Shown: in pieces, positions 54,261 through 61,639 of the stretch
Layout: each line of letters begins with the position of its first letter
Numbering within the stretch: position 1 is the stretch's first letter
Assembly (NCBI GenBank): GCA_963691715.1
Contig: OY829281.1
Coordinates: forward strand, 2,356,001 to 2,420,000
Direction of reading: 5' to 3'
DNA length: 64,000 nucleotides
Source: HXMU1420-13 sp963691715
Lineage (GTDB): Bacteria; Bacteroidota; Rhodothermia; Balneolales; Balneolaceae
Translations under genes and position numbers: made by a program
Notes under the pieces: generated by a model
Seen by the model: the letters and a program-made list of their open reading frames with translations, nothing else
Told to the model about the DNA's origin: nothing
Databases searched by the model: none

Positions 54261-55211
54261 TTATTTTAATAATATCCAATTCATCAAGTCATTTTTATCT
54301 ACAATTGCCCAACTATGAGGGTGTCGTTCACCATCTGCTCTATATCCTTTGTTTTCAGTCGGGATATATTCAACTTTTTCAAACCCTTTCATTTTTAAAC
54401 TCTCAGATAATTTTTTAATGTAAAAAGCATTCGTTTGTTTATAGTCAGCCATTCGATTCTTTTTCCACCAAAGGGTATCAGGTTCTGTATAAAGTCTTAT
54501 TTTTGTGCTTTTTAACTTTTCTAAATTAGACGTGTTGTTAGTACTAAATGTGAATACTGCTTTGTCCTCATATTTTTTTATATCATCTTCAGGTTTACCA
54601 AAGCTGTCTTCTAAAGTCTCTAACAAACAAGTACTTTCTTTAGTAGAAGGCTCCGAAAAATTATGGTGTATATTTATTTCTAAAGATTTATATAAAGCCA
54701 CTAAGTCTATGGGCGAATCTACAATAAATACCCCTTTTGGATCAATGTAGAATTGTTTCATACCAACTATAAAATTGCTAAGTAAAATACTTACAACTCC
54801 ACCACTTGAAAAACCACCAATAAAAATATTGTCACTAGGTAATTGATTTTCCACAATTATATCCTGTAAACTACTTGCTAGTCTGTATTTTTCGTTTTCT
54901 TCAAGCCATAATTTTTGGTTAAAATTGGATAGGATTACTGCAATATTATTTTTCCTCGCAATATCAAGGATGTTAAATTCTCTTTCAATGTCCTTCGCCG
55001 TCTCAGGATAACCTCCAAAAAGAATTAGAACAGCTTTGGCTTCTTTTTTGGGCTTATAAAGTTCATGATCATCCTTTATGATTTTTGTAAATTCAAAATT
55101 TTCAGATATTTTATGTACTCTTTCTTGTTTATTCTTTTTACAGAAAAAAAGCCCAACAAGTGTTAGAATTAAAATTATTAGTATTCTTGCCAATCTTGTA
55201 ATTGTGTACAT
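54261..55211 (-). CDS. alpha/beta-hydrolase, membrane-anchored
   Basis: 316 residues. One N-terminal membrane anchor (ARILIILILTLVGLFFCKKN; the Cys may be lipidated). The nucleophile elbow is GGFSSGG near residue 140, ALILFGGY-like oxyanion strand (KAVLILFGGYPETA) near residue 60, and a late His (ERHPHSWAIVDKND) completes a probable Ser-Asp-His triad. An esterase or peptidase is likely; the substrate is unknown. It precedes the HExxH gene and may be cotranscribed. Confidence 0.7.
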   Translation of the reverse strand: MYTITRLARILIILILTLVGLFFCKKNKQERVHKISENFEFTKIIKDDHELYKPKKEAKAVLILFGGYPETAKDIEREFNILDIARKNNIAVILSNFNQKLWLEENEKYRLASSLQDIIVENQLPSDNIFIGGFSSGGVVSILLSNFIVGMKQFYIDPKGVFIVDSPIDLVALYKSLEINIHHNFSEPSTKESTCLLETLEDSFGKPEDDIKKYEDKAVFTFSTNNTSNLEKLKSTKIRLYTEPDTLWWKKNRMADYKQTNAFYIKKLSESLKMKGFEKVEYIPTENKGYRADGERHPHSWAIVDKNDLMNWILLK

Positions 55212-55257
55212 GGGTCTCGTATTTAAAAAATAACGGATTTTGAAACGAATTTTCAGT

Positions 55258-55560
55258 TTAAAAATGCTGTCCTGTAAACAAGTCTATTCCAACGAATTCA
55301 CATTTTTCAAATTTACAGTCGGTATATTTTGCTGGCGTACCTAGTGAACTAAACTTTCCATAAAATTTACAGTCAATGAAAAGGCAATCAGAGTATTTAG
55401 TGTCAAATCCAAGATAACTGTTCTTAAAATGGACATTTCTAAATACAACATTTTCAATGTCAGCTTTTCGAACAACTAACTCTTCAAATAAAGTATCTAA
55501 GAATTCTTTCCCTTTTATTTTACCTGACCATTCAACTTTATGTTCTTTAGTTCTCTTCAT
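55258..55560 (-). CDS. small pentapeptide-like repeat protein (cassette gene)
   Basis: 100 residues. The middle has repeating hydrophobic-Phe/Cys units (ENVVFRNVHFKNSYLGFDTK, DCLFIDCKF, DCKFEKCEFVGIDL), the pattern of right-handed beta-helix pentapeptide repeats, but only a few turns. Function unknown. The cassette starts GTTAGCTGT (minus strand, near 55591); a matching end was not found, so its 3' attC is lost. Confidence 0.65.
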   Translation of the reverse strand: MKRTKEHKVEWSGKIKGKEFLDTLFEELVVRKADIENVVFRNVHFKNSYLGFDTKYSDCLFIDCKFYGKFSSLGTPAKYTDCKFEKCEFVGIDLFTGQHF

Positions 55561-55584
55561 TGCTAGGAGGGTTCTTCAATTTAC

Positions 55585-55689
55585 AGCTAACGTGGCTAGG
55601 CTAAGTACAAAAGTTGCGTAGCAACTCATCCTAACTTGGGCTAAACTCAATGCATATCCACTGTACTTAGCCCAGCCACATTGTTGGCA
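55585..55689 (-). other. long attC-like site V, loop inverted relative to the others
   Basis: On the minus strand it opens TGCCAAC (55689-55683) and closes GTTAGCT near 55591-55585. GTGGCTGGGCTAAGTAC pairs with GTACTTAGCCTAGCCAC. GGTTGCCAAC mirrors this cassette's start GTTGGCAACC exactly. The stem-loop sequence runs in the opposite direction compared with sites D, F, I, K and U. Confidence 0.75.
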
Positions 55690-55696
55690 ACCGTAT

Positions 55697-56440
55697 TTAT
55701 TCGATTATTACTTTGTTAATCGCCATATTTATTTCCATTAATTTTCCAACTGACACTTCTTTTTTATTGTAAATTGGGTTTTTATAGTCACAATTATCAA
55801 CATTGTTCAACTTGATTGTTACAAAGTAATTCTTCCTTTTCTTATTAGTTGAAACTACAGTTCCTACCACAAAGCAATCGAAGTCTCTTGAATTTTCGAC
55901 TGTGTACAAATAATTATGCAAAGTAGTTCTATCTGTTCCGTCATATCTCCATCCAATTTCTCCTGATAATGGAACTTTAATTACATCTCCTTTTTCTAGT
56001 TCTTTGAACTTTTTCTTTAGGTTTTTCCTTTGATGTTCTATTCCGTCCCAATACGACTTATAATATTCTATTTGTTCGTCCAGCTCAATAGGTTTGTCGT
56101 TTAAGTCTCTATGAAAAGAAGTCAAAATTATTGAAGACATATCGTATGGATGAGAGATTCCTTTTGATTTGAAAAATCTTGATATTCGGTTTTTGCCTTT
56201 CCATAATTCCCAACCATTTCTTATTCCCATTCCAGTCCCCAAATGTAATTCGCTTACTGCATCGCCTTCTTCTTTGTTTTTGAATTCTGTTTTATCAGCT
56301 TCCGACCATTCGCAAGTCAAGTATTCAATTGCATCGTTCAGATTTTTAGGAATATAGTTTTCTTTATAATCTTTACAGTCGTTTTGTGAAAAGACTGTTC
56401 CGAAAACAAAAAGTAATATAATTGCGATAGTGTTTTTCAT
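55697..56440 (-). CDS. secreted hypothetical protein, DUF6794-like (cassette gene)
   Basis: 247 residues. A signal peptide (MKNTIAIILLFVFGTVFS) precedes a segment 'IPKNLNDAIEYLTCEWSEADK' and 'SELHLGTGMGIRNGWELWKG', a pattern seen in DUF6794 proteins of Bacteroidota. The C-terminal half is beta-rich. Role unknown; it would act outside the cytoplasm. Its start ATG lies 12 bases after the cassette core GTTGGCA, so it has almost no leader. Confidence 0.65.
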   Translation of the reverse strand: MKNTIAIILLFVFGTVFSQNDCKDYKENYIPKNLNDAIEYLTCEWSEADKTEFKNKEEGDAVSELHLGTGMGIRNGWELWKGKNRISRFFKSKGISHPYDMSSIILTSFHRDLNDKPIELDEQIEYYKSYWDGIEHQRKNLKKKFKELEKGDVIKVPLSGEIGWRYDGTDRTTLHNYLYTVENSRDFDCFVVGTVVSTNKKRKNYFVTIKLNNVDNCDYKNPIYNKKEVSVGKLMEINMAINKVIIE

Positions 56441-56445
56441 ATGGT

Positions 56446-56548
56446 TGCCAACGTGCCGGGCTAAGTTCAGTTGGTTTTACCTATTGAATTTAGTGAGGGT
56501 TGGGATGAGTTGCTACGCAACTCCTGAACTTAGCCCGGCACGTTGGAG
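56446..56548 (-). other. long attC-like site U
   Basis: The minus-strand copy of the D/F/K type: CTCCAAC (56548-56542) to GTTGGCA (56452-56446). The stem is unchanged, so the element exists in both genome orientations with the same order relative to its cassettes. Confidence 0.8.
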
Positions 56549-56577
56549 AAGAAGAGCAGAGCGAATTCTTCTCCAAC
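56542..56577 (-). repeat. ORF-less mini-cassette hairpin 5
   Basis: The minus-strand copy of the GTTGGAGAAGAATTCGCTC unit with TTCTTCTCCAAC; it again precedes a long attC in the reading direction of the island. Confidence 0.75.
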
Positions 56578-56622
56578 GGTTTGGCTAAGCTGCGTTTTAA
56601 TGCCGTTTAGGTGTTGTTGTAG
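56571..56622 (-). other. short attC-like site T
   Basis: On the minus strand, CTACAAC (56622-56616) to GTTGGAG (56577-56571). It matches site C base for base over most of its length but keeps a proper GTT. TGGCTACAAC (56625-56616) mirrors the cassette start GTTGTAGCCA. Confidence 0.8.
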
Positions 56623-56633
56623 CCAGTTTTTTA

Positions 56634-57098
56634 TTATCCTTCATATTGGTATACGCTTACTACAATTCCATTTTCAAACTTAATCTCCAAATAATCAGGG
56701 TCAATATTAAATAGTCCAGGAACGTGGCCTAATTCGTAAGTTATACTTCTTTCATTATTGGATGAAAAATCCGTTCCAAGTATTTCGATTACCTCATTAT
56801 GAGTTTTCCCCATTAACATTCTACTTTCAATAATGTCCTCTGACATTTTATATCTTTCTTCGACATTTGAATTCCATTCTGTTTGGTCAAAGTCGTTAGT
56901 TGGATAATGTGAAAGCGAGAAGATCCAAAGCATTATTAGCCCAACATAAATTAATGGACTAAGTATGATGGTAGGAATTAAGGCAAGCCATTTCCTGTTC
57001 TTTTCAGTTCCTGCTTTAAGCTTTTTCATCCCCCATAAACAAATGAGGTAGGTAGGAATTGCGAGAATTAGAATTATTATTGGTACTTCAGGGCTCAT
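56634..57098 (-). CDS. membrane protein with C-terminal SmpA/OmlA-like region (cassette gene)
   Basis: 154 residues. Two membrane helices (about residues 4-22 and 40-62) precede a soluble part. 'RMLMGKTHNEVIEILGTDF' and 'DYLEIKFENGIVVSVYQYEG' resemble SmpA/OmlA-type domains, which serve in envelope assembly or inhibitor binding. The cassette starts GTTGTAGCCA (57132-57123, minus) and ends TGGCTACAAC, a perfect 10-base match. Confidence 0.65.
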   Translation of the reverse strand: MSPEVPIIILILAIPTYLICLWGMKKLKAGTEKNRKWLALIPTIILSPLIYVGLIMLWIFSLSHYPTNDFDQTEWNSNVEERYKMSEDIIESRMLMGKTHNEVIEILGTDFSSNNERSITYELGHVPGLFNIDPDYLEIKFENGIVVSVYQYEG

Positions 57099-57122
57099 TT
57101 ATTTTTTCATCTGTTTTTTAAT

Positions 57123-57132
57123 TGGCTACAAC
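57123..57132 (-). other. cassette boundary core
   Basis: GTTGTAGCCA on the minus strand begins the SmpA-like cassette. The attC upstream of it (to the right) has been lost or disrupted, as AT-rich DNA and a REP-like element follow. Confidence 0.6.
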
Positions 57133-57275
57133 AAAATGATAAAATGAACATAGTTCATTTTATCTTATGGAATTCGTAGGATAAACGGAATAAAAGTAAT
57201 GTATTGGTAAGCTTCAACATGCGCATAATCATAGAGTAAAATAAGTCATCTTTTTGTTGAGGAGTATTTTTTTAA

Positions 57276-57363
57276 GCACCTAGATTCCCGCCTATGCGGG
57301 AACGACCATTACTTGCCACGTTCTTTATGAACAAGTCATCCCGCGGCGAAAGCCTGGATCTGG
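57276..57363 (-). repeat. REP-like dispersed element, copy 2
   Basis: The opposite-orientation relative of 24211-24300: GCACCTAGATTCCCGCCTAT and GTCATCCCGCGGCGAAAGCC at its two ends. It has entered the 3' part of a small secreted-protein gene. Confidence 0.75.
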
Positions 57364-57473
57364 ATAGTTATCCATGCATCGTTTTTATACATAACATAAT
57401 CAAGAACTTGAGGACTTGCATTTAAATCGGAAAAGATTAAGAATATAAAAATTACTATTAAAGTCGATTTCAT
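57336..57473 (-). pseudogene. small secreted-protein gene truncated by a REP-like element
   Basis: The ATG at 57473 opens a signal peptide (MKSTLIVIFIFLIFSDLNAS) followed by PQVLDYVMYKNDAWITI. The last eight codons before the stop (QIQAFAAG) are the REP-like element itself, so the original C-terminus is gone. Family unknown. Confidence 0.6.
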
Positions 57474-57499
57474 ATTGCTGTTCTCAAATTTTTGGCCAA

Positions 57500-57613
57500 A
57501 GTATCCGCTATGGGTAGTTGCATAGATTGGCATGAAACTTTACAAATACGCACCATGCTGAAAATCCGCGAAAATTTTCAGAAGTACGCGAGAAGAAGCA
57601 ATTACTTAGCAAA
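57500..57613 (-). other. degenerate attC-like region
   Basis: On the minus strand TTTGCTAAG (57613-57605) is a worn mirror of the cassette start GTTGGCAAA at 58688. Downstream lie CGCGTACTTC/GCGGATTTT and CTATG...CATAG pairs. It is probably an attC with mutated cores. Confidence 0.45.
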
Positions 57614-57619
57614 TGTTAT

Positions 57620-58663
57620 TTATTCAATTATATCAATTCTATACTTATACTCTCTGATGTCTTTCTTATTCTTTTTGAAATCTGTCATACTTTCTATTTT
57701 AAGAAGTCCATCTTTGTTGTATTCATAAATCATTTCAGATGTTTTCTGTAAGTCTGATGTAATTGGGACTATCAGATTTCCATTATATTCTGTCTCGAAT
57801 ACTGAAACTTTAATCAAATAATCATCTTTGTCATATTCATAATGTCGAATATTCAAAATCCCGCTTCCTTCAGAATATTCTGTTTTTGTGTTATTATCTT
57901 GATTTTTTGAATTAGCAAATCGATATATCGAAATTACTTCACCATCTCTGAAATACTTTATTTCCGTAGTTTCAGAGTTTTGTCCGAAAGTGTTACTTAT
58001 TTCTCTTTTGGTTTCATTATTACTGATTCCGACAACTTTCTTAAAAGCTTCATCTCCATTTGAGTTATATTGAAAAGTAGTCAAAATTGTATCACGATAC
58101 ATGATACTGTATTCTTTTTTCTCGATTGGTTTGTTTTGAGAGTTAAGGATTTCTGTATAACCTTTTAGTTTAGGTGATGAAATGATTTTTTCTACTTCTT
58201 TGGAATACTTTAATTGCTTAAAATCTTTAAACTTTGAAATGTACGCATAGGCATTAGTGTTCTGCTTGAAATCTTTTGTTTCTGGGTACTTTTGAGTAAA
58301 TAATGTTTTTGTTTCTGGATTTTGTCCATAGTCATAAGTGTAAATTGACAAGCCTGCATTTGAATTAAAGTCATATCGTTTTACAATTCTACCATCTTTG
58401 TCATATTCGTTTGCATAAATAAATATCTGAGTTTCTTTCCAATTGAAAAAAGGTGGGATTTCGGTTTCTCGATAGTCAAATATAATCTTGTTGTTAGAGT
58501 TGAATTCAAGAATTTTCTTTAATTGTCCTTTTTCAGTTTGGAAAATTCGGTAAGCAGATTCAGGCGGTTCTTTTAGCTTAAATTCAATGTTATTAAAAGC
58601 AAACTGTCCAAATGAATTCGTATAGATTAGTAAGGTTAATATCGTAAGAAGATTTAGTTTCAA
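57620..58663 (-). CDS. secreted hypothetical protein with RHS/YD-like repeats (cassette gene)
   Basis: 347 residues from a TTG at 58663, chosen because MKLNLLTILTLLIYTNSFGQ is then a clean signal peptide; a TTG at 58687 would start inside the attC core. The mature part has repeating Tyr/Asp/Gly units (YANEYDKDGRIVKRYDFNSN, HYEYDKDDYLIKVSVFE, YEYNKDGLLKIESM), like the beta-strand repeats of YD/RHS-type and similar lipoproteins. Binding or structural role likely; no toxin domain is seen. No ATG is available near the 5' end. Confidence 0.65.
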   Translation of the reverse strand: MKLNLLTILTLLIYTNSFGQFAFNNIEFKLKEPPESAYRIFQTEKGQLKKILEFNSNNKIIFDYRETEIPPFFNWKETQIFIYANEYDKDGRIVKRYDFNSNAGLSIYTYDYGQNPETKTLFTQKYPETKDFKQNTNAYAYISKFKDFKQLKYSKEVEKIISSPKLKGYTEILNSQNKPIEKKEYSIMYRDTILTTFQYNSNGDEAFKKVVGISNNETKREISNTFGQNSETTEIKYFRDGEVISIYRFANSKNQDNNTKTEYSEGSGILNIRHYEYDKDDYLIKVSVFETEYNGNLIVPITSDLQKTSEMIYEYNKDGLLKIESMTDFKKNKKDIREYKYRIDIIE

Positions 58664-58681
58664 TTTGTCGTTTTTATTATT

Positions 58682-58814
58682 TGCCAACAGTTTGTGTATG
58701 AATAGTTGCGGTTTTTAAATTGCGGATTTTTCCGCTGGGCTTTAAAGGTATTTAAATTGTAGGAATTACACTTCTCTTAACCAGCTAAGCAATTACTTAA
58801 AGCCATAGTTGGCA
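58682..58814 (-). other. attC-like site R
   Basis: On the minus strand ATGCCAAC (58815-58808) to GTTGGCA (58688-58682). GGCTTTAAG pairs with CTTTAAAGCC, and CCGCTGGGC-type inner pairs follow. TAATGCCAAC mirrors the DUF262 cassette start GTTTGCATTA with one change. Confidence 0.7.
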
Positions 58815-58824
58815 TTAGTTATTT

Positions 58825-60516
58825 TTAATAATTCAATCTCCAAATCTGTTTAGCAAGTTTGGCTAATTTCGATTGACGTTGTTTTAACTTATTCGGATTC
58901 CATAAATCGTAGTCAAATTCTTTTGTTAAAGAGTACTTGGATTTTAAATATTTGGGCTTTTTCTCATCGATTAATTTGTTTTCACATTCCTTATTTAATT
59001 TACTCTCTAAAATGGTGAAATTTCCAATTCTGTAAATAAATTCAATTTGGGTGTCTTTTACAAAGCTACCATTCCAATCGTCACTTGGATTTTCAGGTAA
59101 TATATGTTCTAAAGTACCATTATCTTGTTCAAAATCTAATGCACTCAATTCAGAGTTCTTGTTTTCTAAAGAATAGATTATGTATCTAGCTAATCTATTT
59201 TTTGATTTAGTATTAATTGTTTTCAATGTGAACTGATTAGTGAAAATTTCATCGGATACATATAGCTGACCTAAATCATTAAATACCTGTGAGGCATTTG
59301 TACTTACTCCTTTTATGATATTGTTTGCGGCTCTACTATAGACTTGTTCTAAAATGTTAGTCTTAAAACCAGAAATAACAGTATATCTGAAAGATACAAT
59401 TGAACATATTTTCACAATTTTTGTAAATGTTTTTATGTCAAATTTCTCATACGCAGATAATAAAAGTGGAAATGGCTGTTTAATTCCAAAAATTTGTAAT
59501 TCTGTTAAATGACTTATTAATTTGGGATTTCCTTTCCATAAATCATCTTTAGGGTCAGATAAAGCGTTAAAAACTTCTGCGTGTATTTCTAGATTTGTGA
59601 TAATATTAATTACATCTTTCTGGTCAGAAACTGTCCGTTTAATTGCTTTAAATAATTCTTTCTCTGTAATTAACCTATTTCTCGAAATCCAATAATATCT
59701 TAAGAAATTTGCGAAGTCACGATGTCTAACATAGCTTAAAATACTATCCCATTTGTTTTTTATGTGTTCTTGGTCATCTTCTGCAACTTTTGAAAAAAGA
59801 TAGTTCTTAAACAAGTCTGTTACAGTTAATGGAATTCCTCTATCATTTAAAGTTTCAAATACCAAATAAGCGTTAAGTTCATCGACAACTGTTATCTGAA
59901 TGAATTGTAAGTTGTCTCCAACAAACTCAATAAAATCAATTAAATTGTCTGTGTCATTCTCTTTAAAAACTTCTTGTTTAAGCTTTTTATAGAAATATTC
60001 GTATGCTTCAAGTAATGCTTTATTAGATTTAGCAAGTTTACTTTTGTTAGGAACATTATGAAATTGAATTAAATAAGAAGAATAAGTTGGGTTATTTAGC
60101 TTATTTAACTTCAGTTTAGGTGAAAACATTAATGATTTTGCAGATTTAAAACCTACAAATTTTCTCATTAGGATATCTTTTCGTTCTACGTTATCACATT
60201 TATTTTCATTGTTTTGGATTAATTCTTCTATTATTCTAATACAGCTTAATGCTAATAAACTTAATGTTGTTAATCTTTGTTGACCATCAATGATTTCAAG
60301 TTGCTTTTTTTCTTTTTTAATCAAAACAATTGAACCCATATAATGCCTAGTATTACTCTCCAAAGCATTGTTAATATCTAACCATAAATCGTCCCAATTT
60401 TCTTCTTTCCAAGAATAGTCCCTTTGAAAGAGAGGAACTTGATATGTATTGTCTCCTGAAATAATATCACTAAAGGATATTGTATTTGCATTCAGTAAAT
60501 TTTCGTTTCTATTCAT
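58825..60516 (-). CDS. DUF262/HNH (GmrSD-like) protein (cassette gene)
   Basis: 563 residues. The N-terminal DUF262 domain has FSDIISGDNTYQVPLFQRDYSW and the nucleotide-related IDGQQRLTTLSLL near residue 80. The C-terminal DUF1524 HNH nuclease has a LEHILPENPSDDW motif near residue 470 and closing YRIGNFTILESKLNKE, with the expected Asn-rich end. The fused order is that of type IV restriction enzymes (GmrSD) and BrxU-like defence proteins that cut modified phage DNA. It is single cargo of a cassette; the start lies 18 bp after the core. Confidence 0.85.
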   Translation of the reverse strand: MNRNENLLNANTISFSDIISGDNTYQVPLFQRDYSWKEENWDDLWLDINNALESNTRHYMGSIVLIKKEKKQLEIIDGQQRLTTLSLLALSCIRIIEELIQNNENKCDNVERKDILMRKFVGFKSAKSLMFSPKLKLNKLNNPTYSSYLIQFHNVPNKSKLAKSNKALLEAYEYFYKKLKQEVFKENDTDNLIDFIEFVGDNLQFIQITVVDELNAYLVFETLNDRGIPLTVTDLFKNYLFSKVAEDDQEHIKNKWDSILSYVRHRDFANFLRYYWISRNRLITEKELFKAIKRTVSDQKDVINIITNLEIHAEVFNALSDPKDDLWKGNPKLISHLTELQIFGIKQPFPLLLSAYEKFDIKTFTKIVKICSIVSFRYTVISGFKTNILEQVYSRAANNIIKGVSTNASQVFNDLGQLYVSDEIFTNQFTLKTINTKSKNRLARYIIYSLENKNSELSALDFEQDNGTLEHILPENPSDDWNGSFVKDTQIEFIYRIGNFTILESKLNKECENKLIDEKKPKYLKSKYSLTKEFDYDLWNPNKLKQRQSKLAKLAKQIWRLNY

Positions 60517-60533
60517 ATTATTGTTCTAATTAA

Positions 60534-60568
60534 TGCAAACGGCTAGTGCCGTTTGCACTTTGTTGGGC
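60534..60568 (-). other. minimal attC-like site Q
   Basis: On the minus strand GCCCAAC (60568-60562) to GTTTGCA (60540-60534). GTGCAAACGGC pairs perfectly with GCCGTTTGCA around a 4-base loop. At 35 bp it is unusually short for an attC. Confidence 0.6.
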
Positions 60569-60573
60569 GTTCG

Positions 60574-60656
60574 TGTTAATATATTGGATCCAGCCCTACA
60601 AAAGACAATAATGTCCCACTTTTATAATTTAAAAAGTAAAGTAACGTGCTGACATT
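60574..60656 (+). repeat. 83-bp direct repeat, left copy
   Basis: TTGGATCCAGCCCTACAAAA... to GTGCTGACATTTT. It matches 61370-61450 at about nine in ten positions in the same orientation. Confidence 0.8.
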
Positions 60657-60961
60657 TTGGGGACTATATTTTATTTACGATTTCCCAAAATTTGGACTGA
60701 AATTAAGGCTGATAATTGGGAGACCTTTTTTCATCTAAAGCATTGATTTTACTTGTTCATAAGAACACCCCTGGGGTATTTTACCTTTTTAAAGAGCCAT
60801 CGCTTTTAACCTTCTTAAAGAAATTCGTCGTTTAATTTTTTTTTTAATTTATTTTCAATAATTTTCTGTGTCTAGAAAAAGTGAGTAGCTTTCCGAGAAG
60901 TTGTTATTCATGAGTTTATTACTTTTATATATTATTTTATTGAAAAAAATTTTCCTTTACA
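60657..60961. other. 305-bp leader of the secreted small protein
   Basis: AT-rich, with a T/A-rich stretch near 60836-60860. No ORF, core or hairpin that I can support. Confidence 0.4.
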
Positions 60962-61297
60962 ATGAAAAAATTCTTTTTGCTAATCCCCTTAATATTTCTA
61001 ACTCCATCTATTTTATCTGCCCAAACTTTAGTAGCTATTGTTTATGAATCAAGTGGTTCGAGTAAATATTCGGATGTTTATGTTAAAAATAAATCTGGAA
61101 CAAAGGTTTCCGTAACAATAGTATATCGTAATTACTCTTGTTTAATAGGAGATTTAGGGAAATATAGGGAGAATGAAATTACCACCCTTTATCCTGGCTC
61201 AAAAAGATATCTTGGACATAGTAAAACATACTGTGCTACAACAAATAGATATCATGAACATGAATACCGTCTTAAATCTTGGTATAAAAAAGAATAA
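60962..61297 (+). CDS. small secreted protein of unknown function
   Basis: 111 residues. Signal peptide MKKFFLLIPLIFLTPSILSAQ, then a mature domain of about 90 residues with two Cys (NYSCLIG, TYCATTN) and a basic, aromatic C-terminus (HEHEYRLKSWYKKE). It reads against the surrounding minus-strand cassettes and lies between two 83-bp direct repeats, so it may have come in as a unit of its own. Family not recognised. Confidence 0.6.
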   Translation: MKKFFLLIPLIFLTPSILSAQTLVAIVYESSGSSKYSDVYVKNKSGTKVSVTIVYRNYSCLIGDLGKYRENEITTLYPGSKRYLGHSKTYCATTNRYHEHEYRLKSWYKKE

Positions 61298-61369
61298 GTT
61301 GTTACTCATTTTTGTGCTATACTCAAGGGAAGAAAGTCAGTATCAATCCCCCCCTTTTTAACTTTTTTA

Positions 61370-61450
61370 GTATTCTGGCTCCAGCCCTTCAAAAGGTAAT
61401 AATGTACTACTTTTATAATTTAAAAAGTTAAGTAACTTGCTGACATTTTC
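61370..61450 (+). repeat. 83-bp direct repeat, right copy
   Basis: TGGCTCCAGCCCTTCAAAAG... to TTGCTGACATTTTC. The pair of copies frames 61 bp upstream to 73 bp downstream context plus the small secreted-protein gene. Confidence 0.8.
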
Positions 61451-61482
61451 GTTGTAAGGCTTTAATTGACACTTGGTTCTTT

Positions 61483-61637
61483 TTAAGATATCTCATCGTA
61501 TAAAATTTTATGTATAAAAAGATTAATTATAACATCCATATCAGCAAATTCCGCAATTAAATTATGACCATCGATAAGTAGTTTTTTTCTAATTTCTTTT
61601 GATAGTTTCAAATCTTTCTGTTTTTTTCAAGTTCGTT
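61483..61637 (-). pseudogene. C-terminal gene remnant cut by the IS481-like element
   Basis: The minus-strand frame reads DLKLSKEIRKKLLIDGHNL, IAEFADMDVIINLFIHKIL and YDEIS before TAA at 61483. Protein-like, helical, ends normally, but stops running upstream just before the IS end at 61640. The missing N-terminus is not on the other side of the IS. Family not recognised. Confidence 0.55.
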
Positions 61638-61639
61638 AA

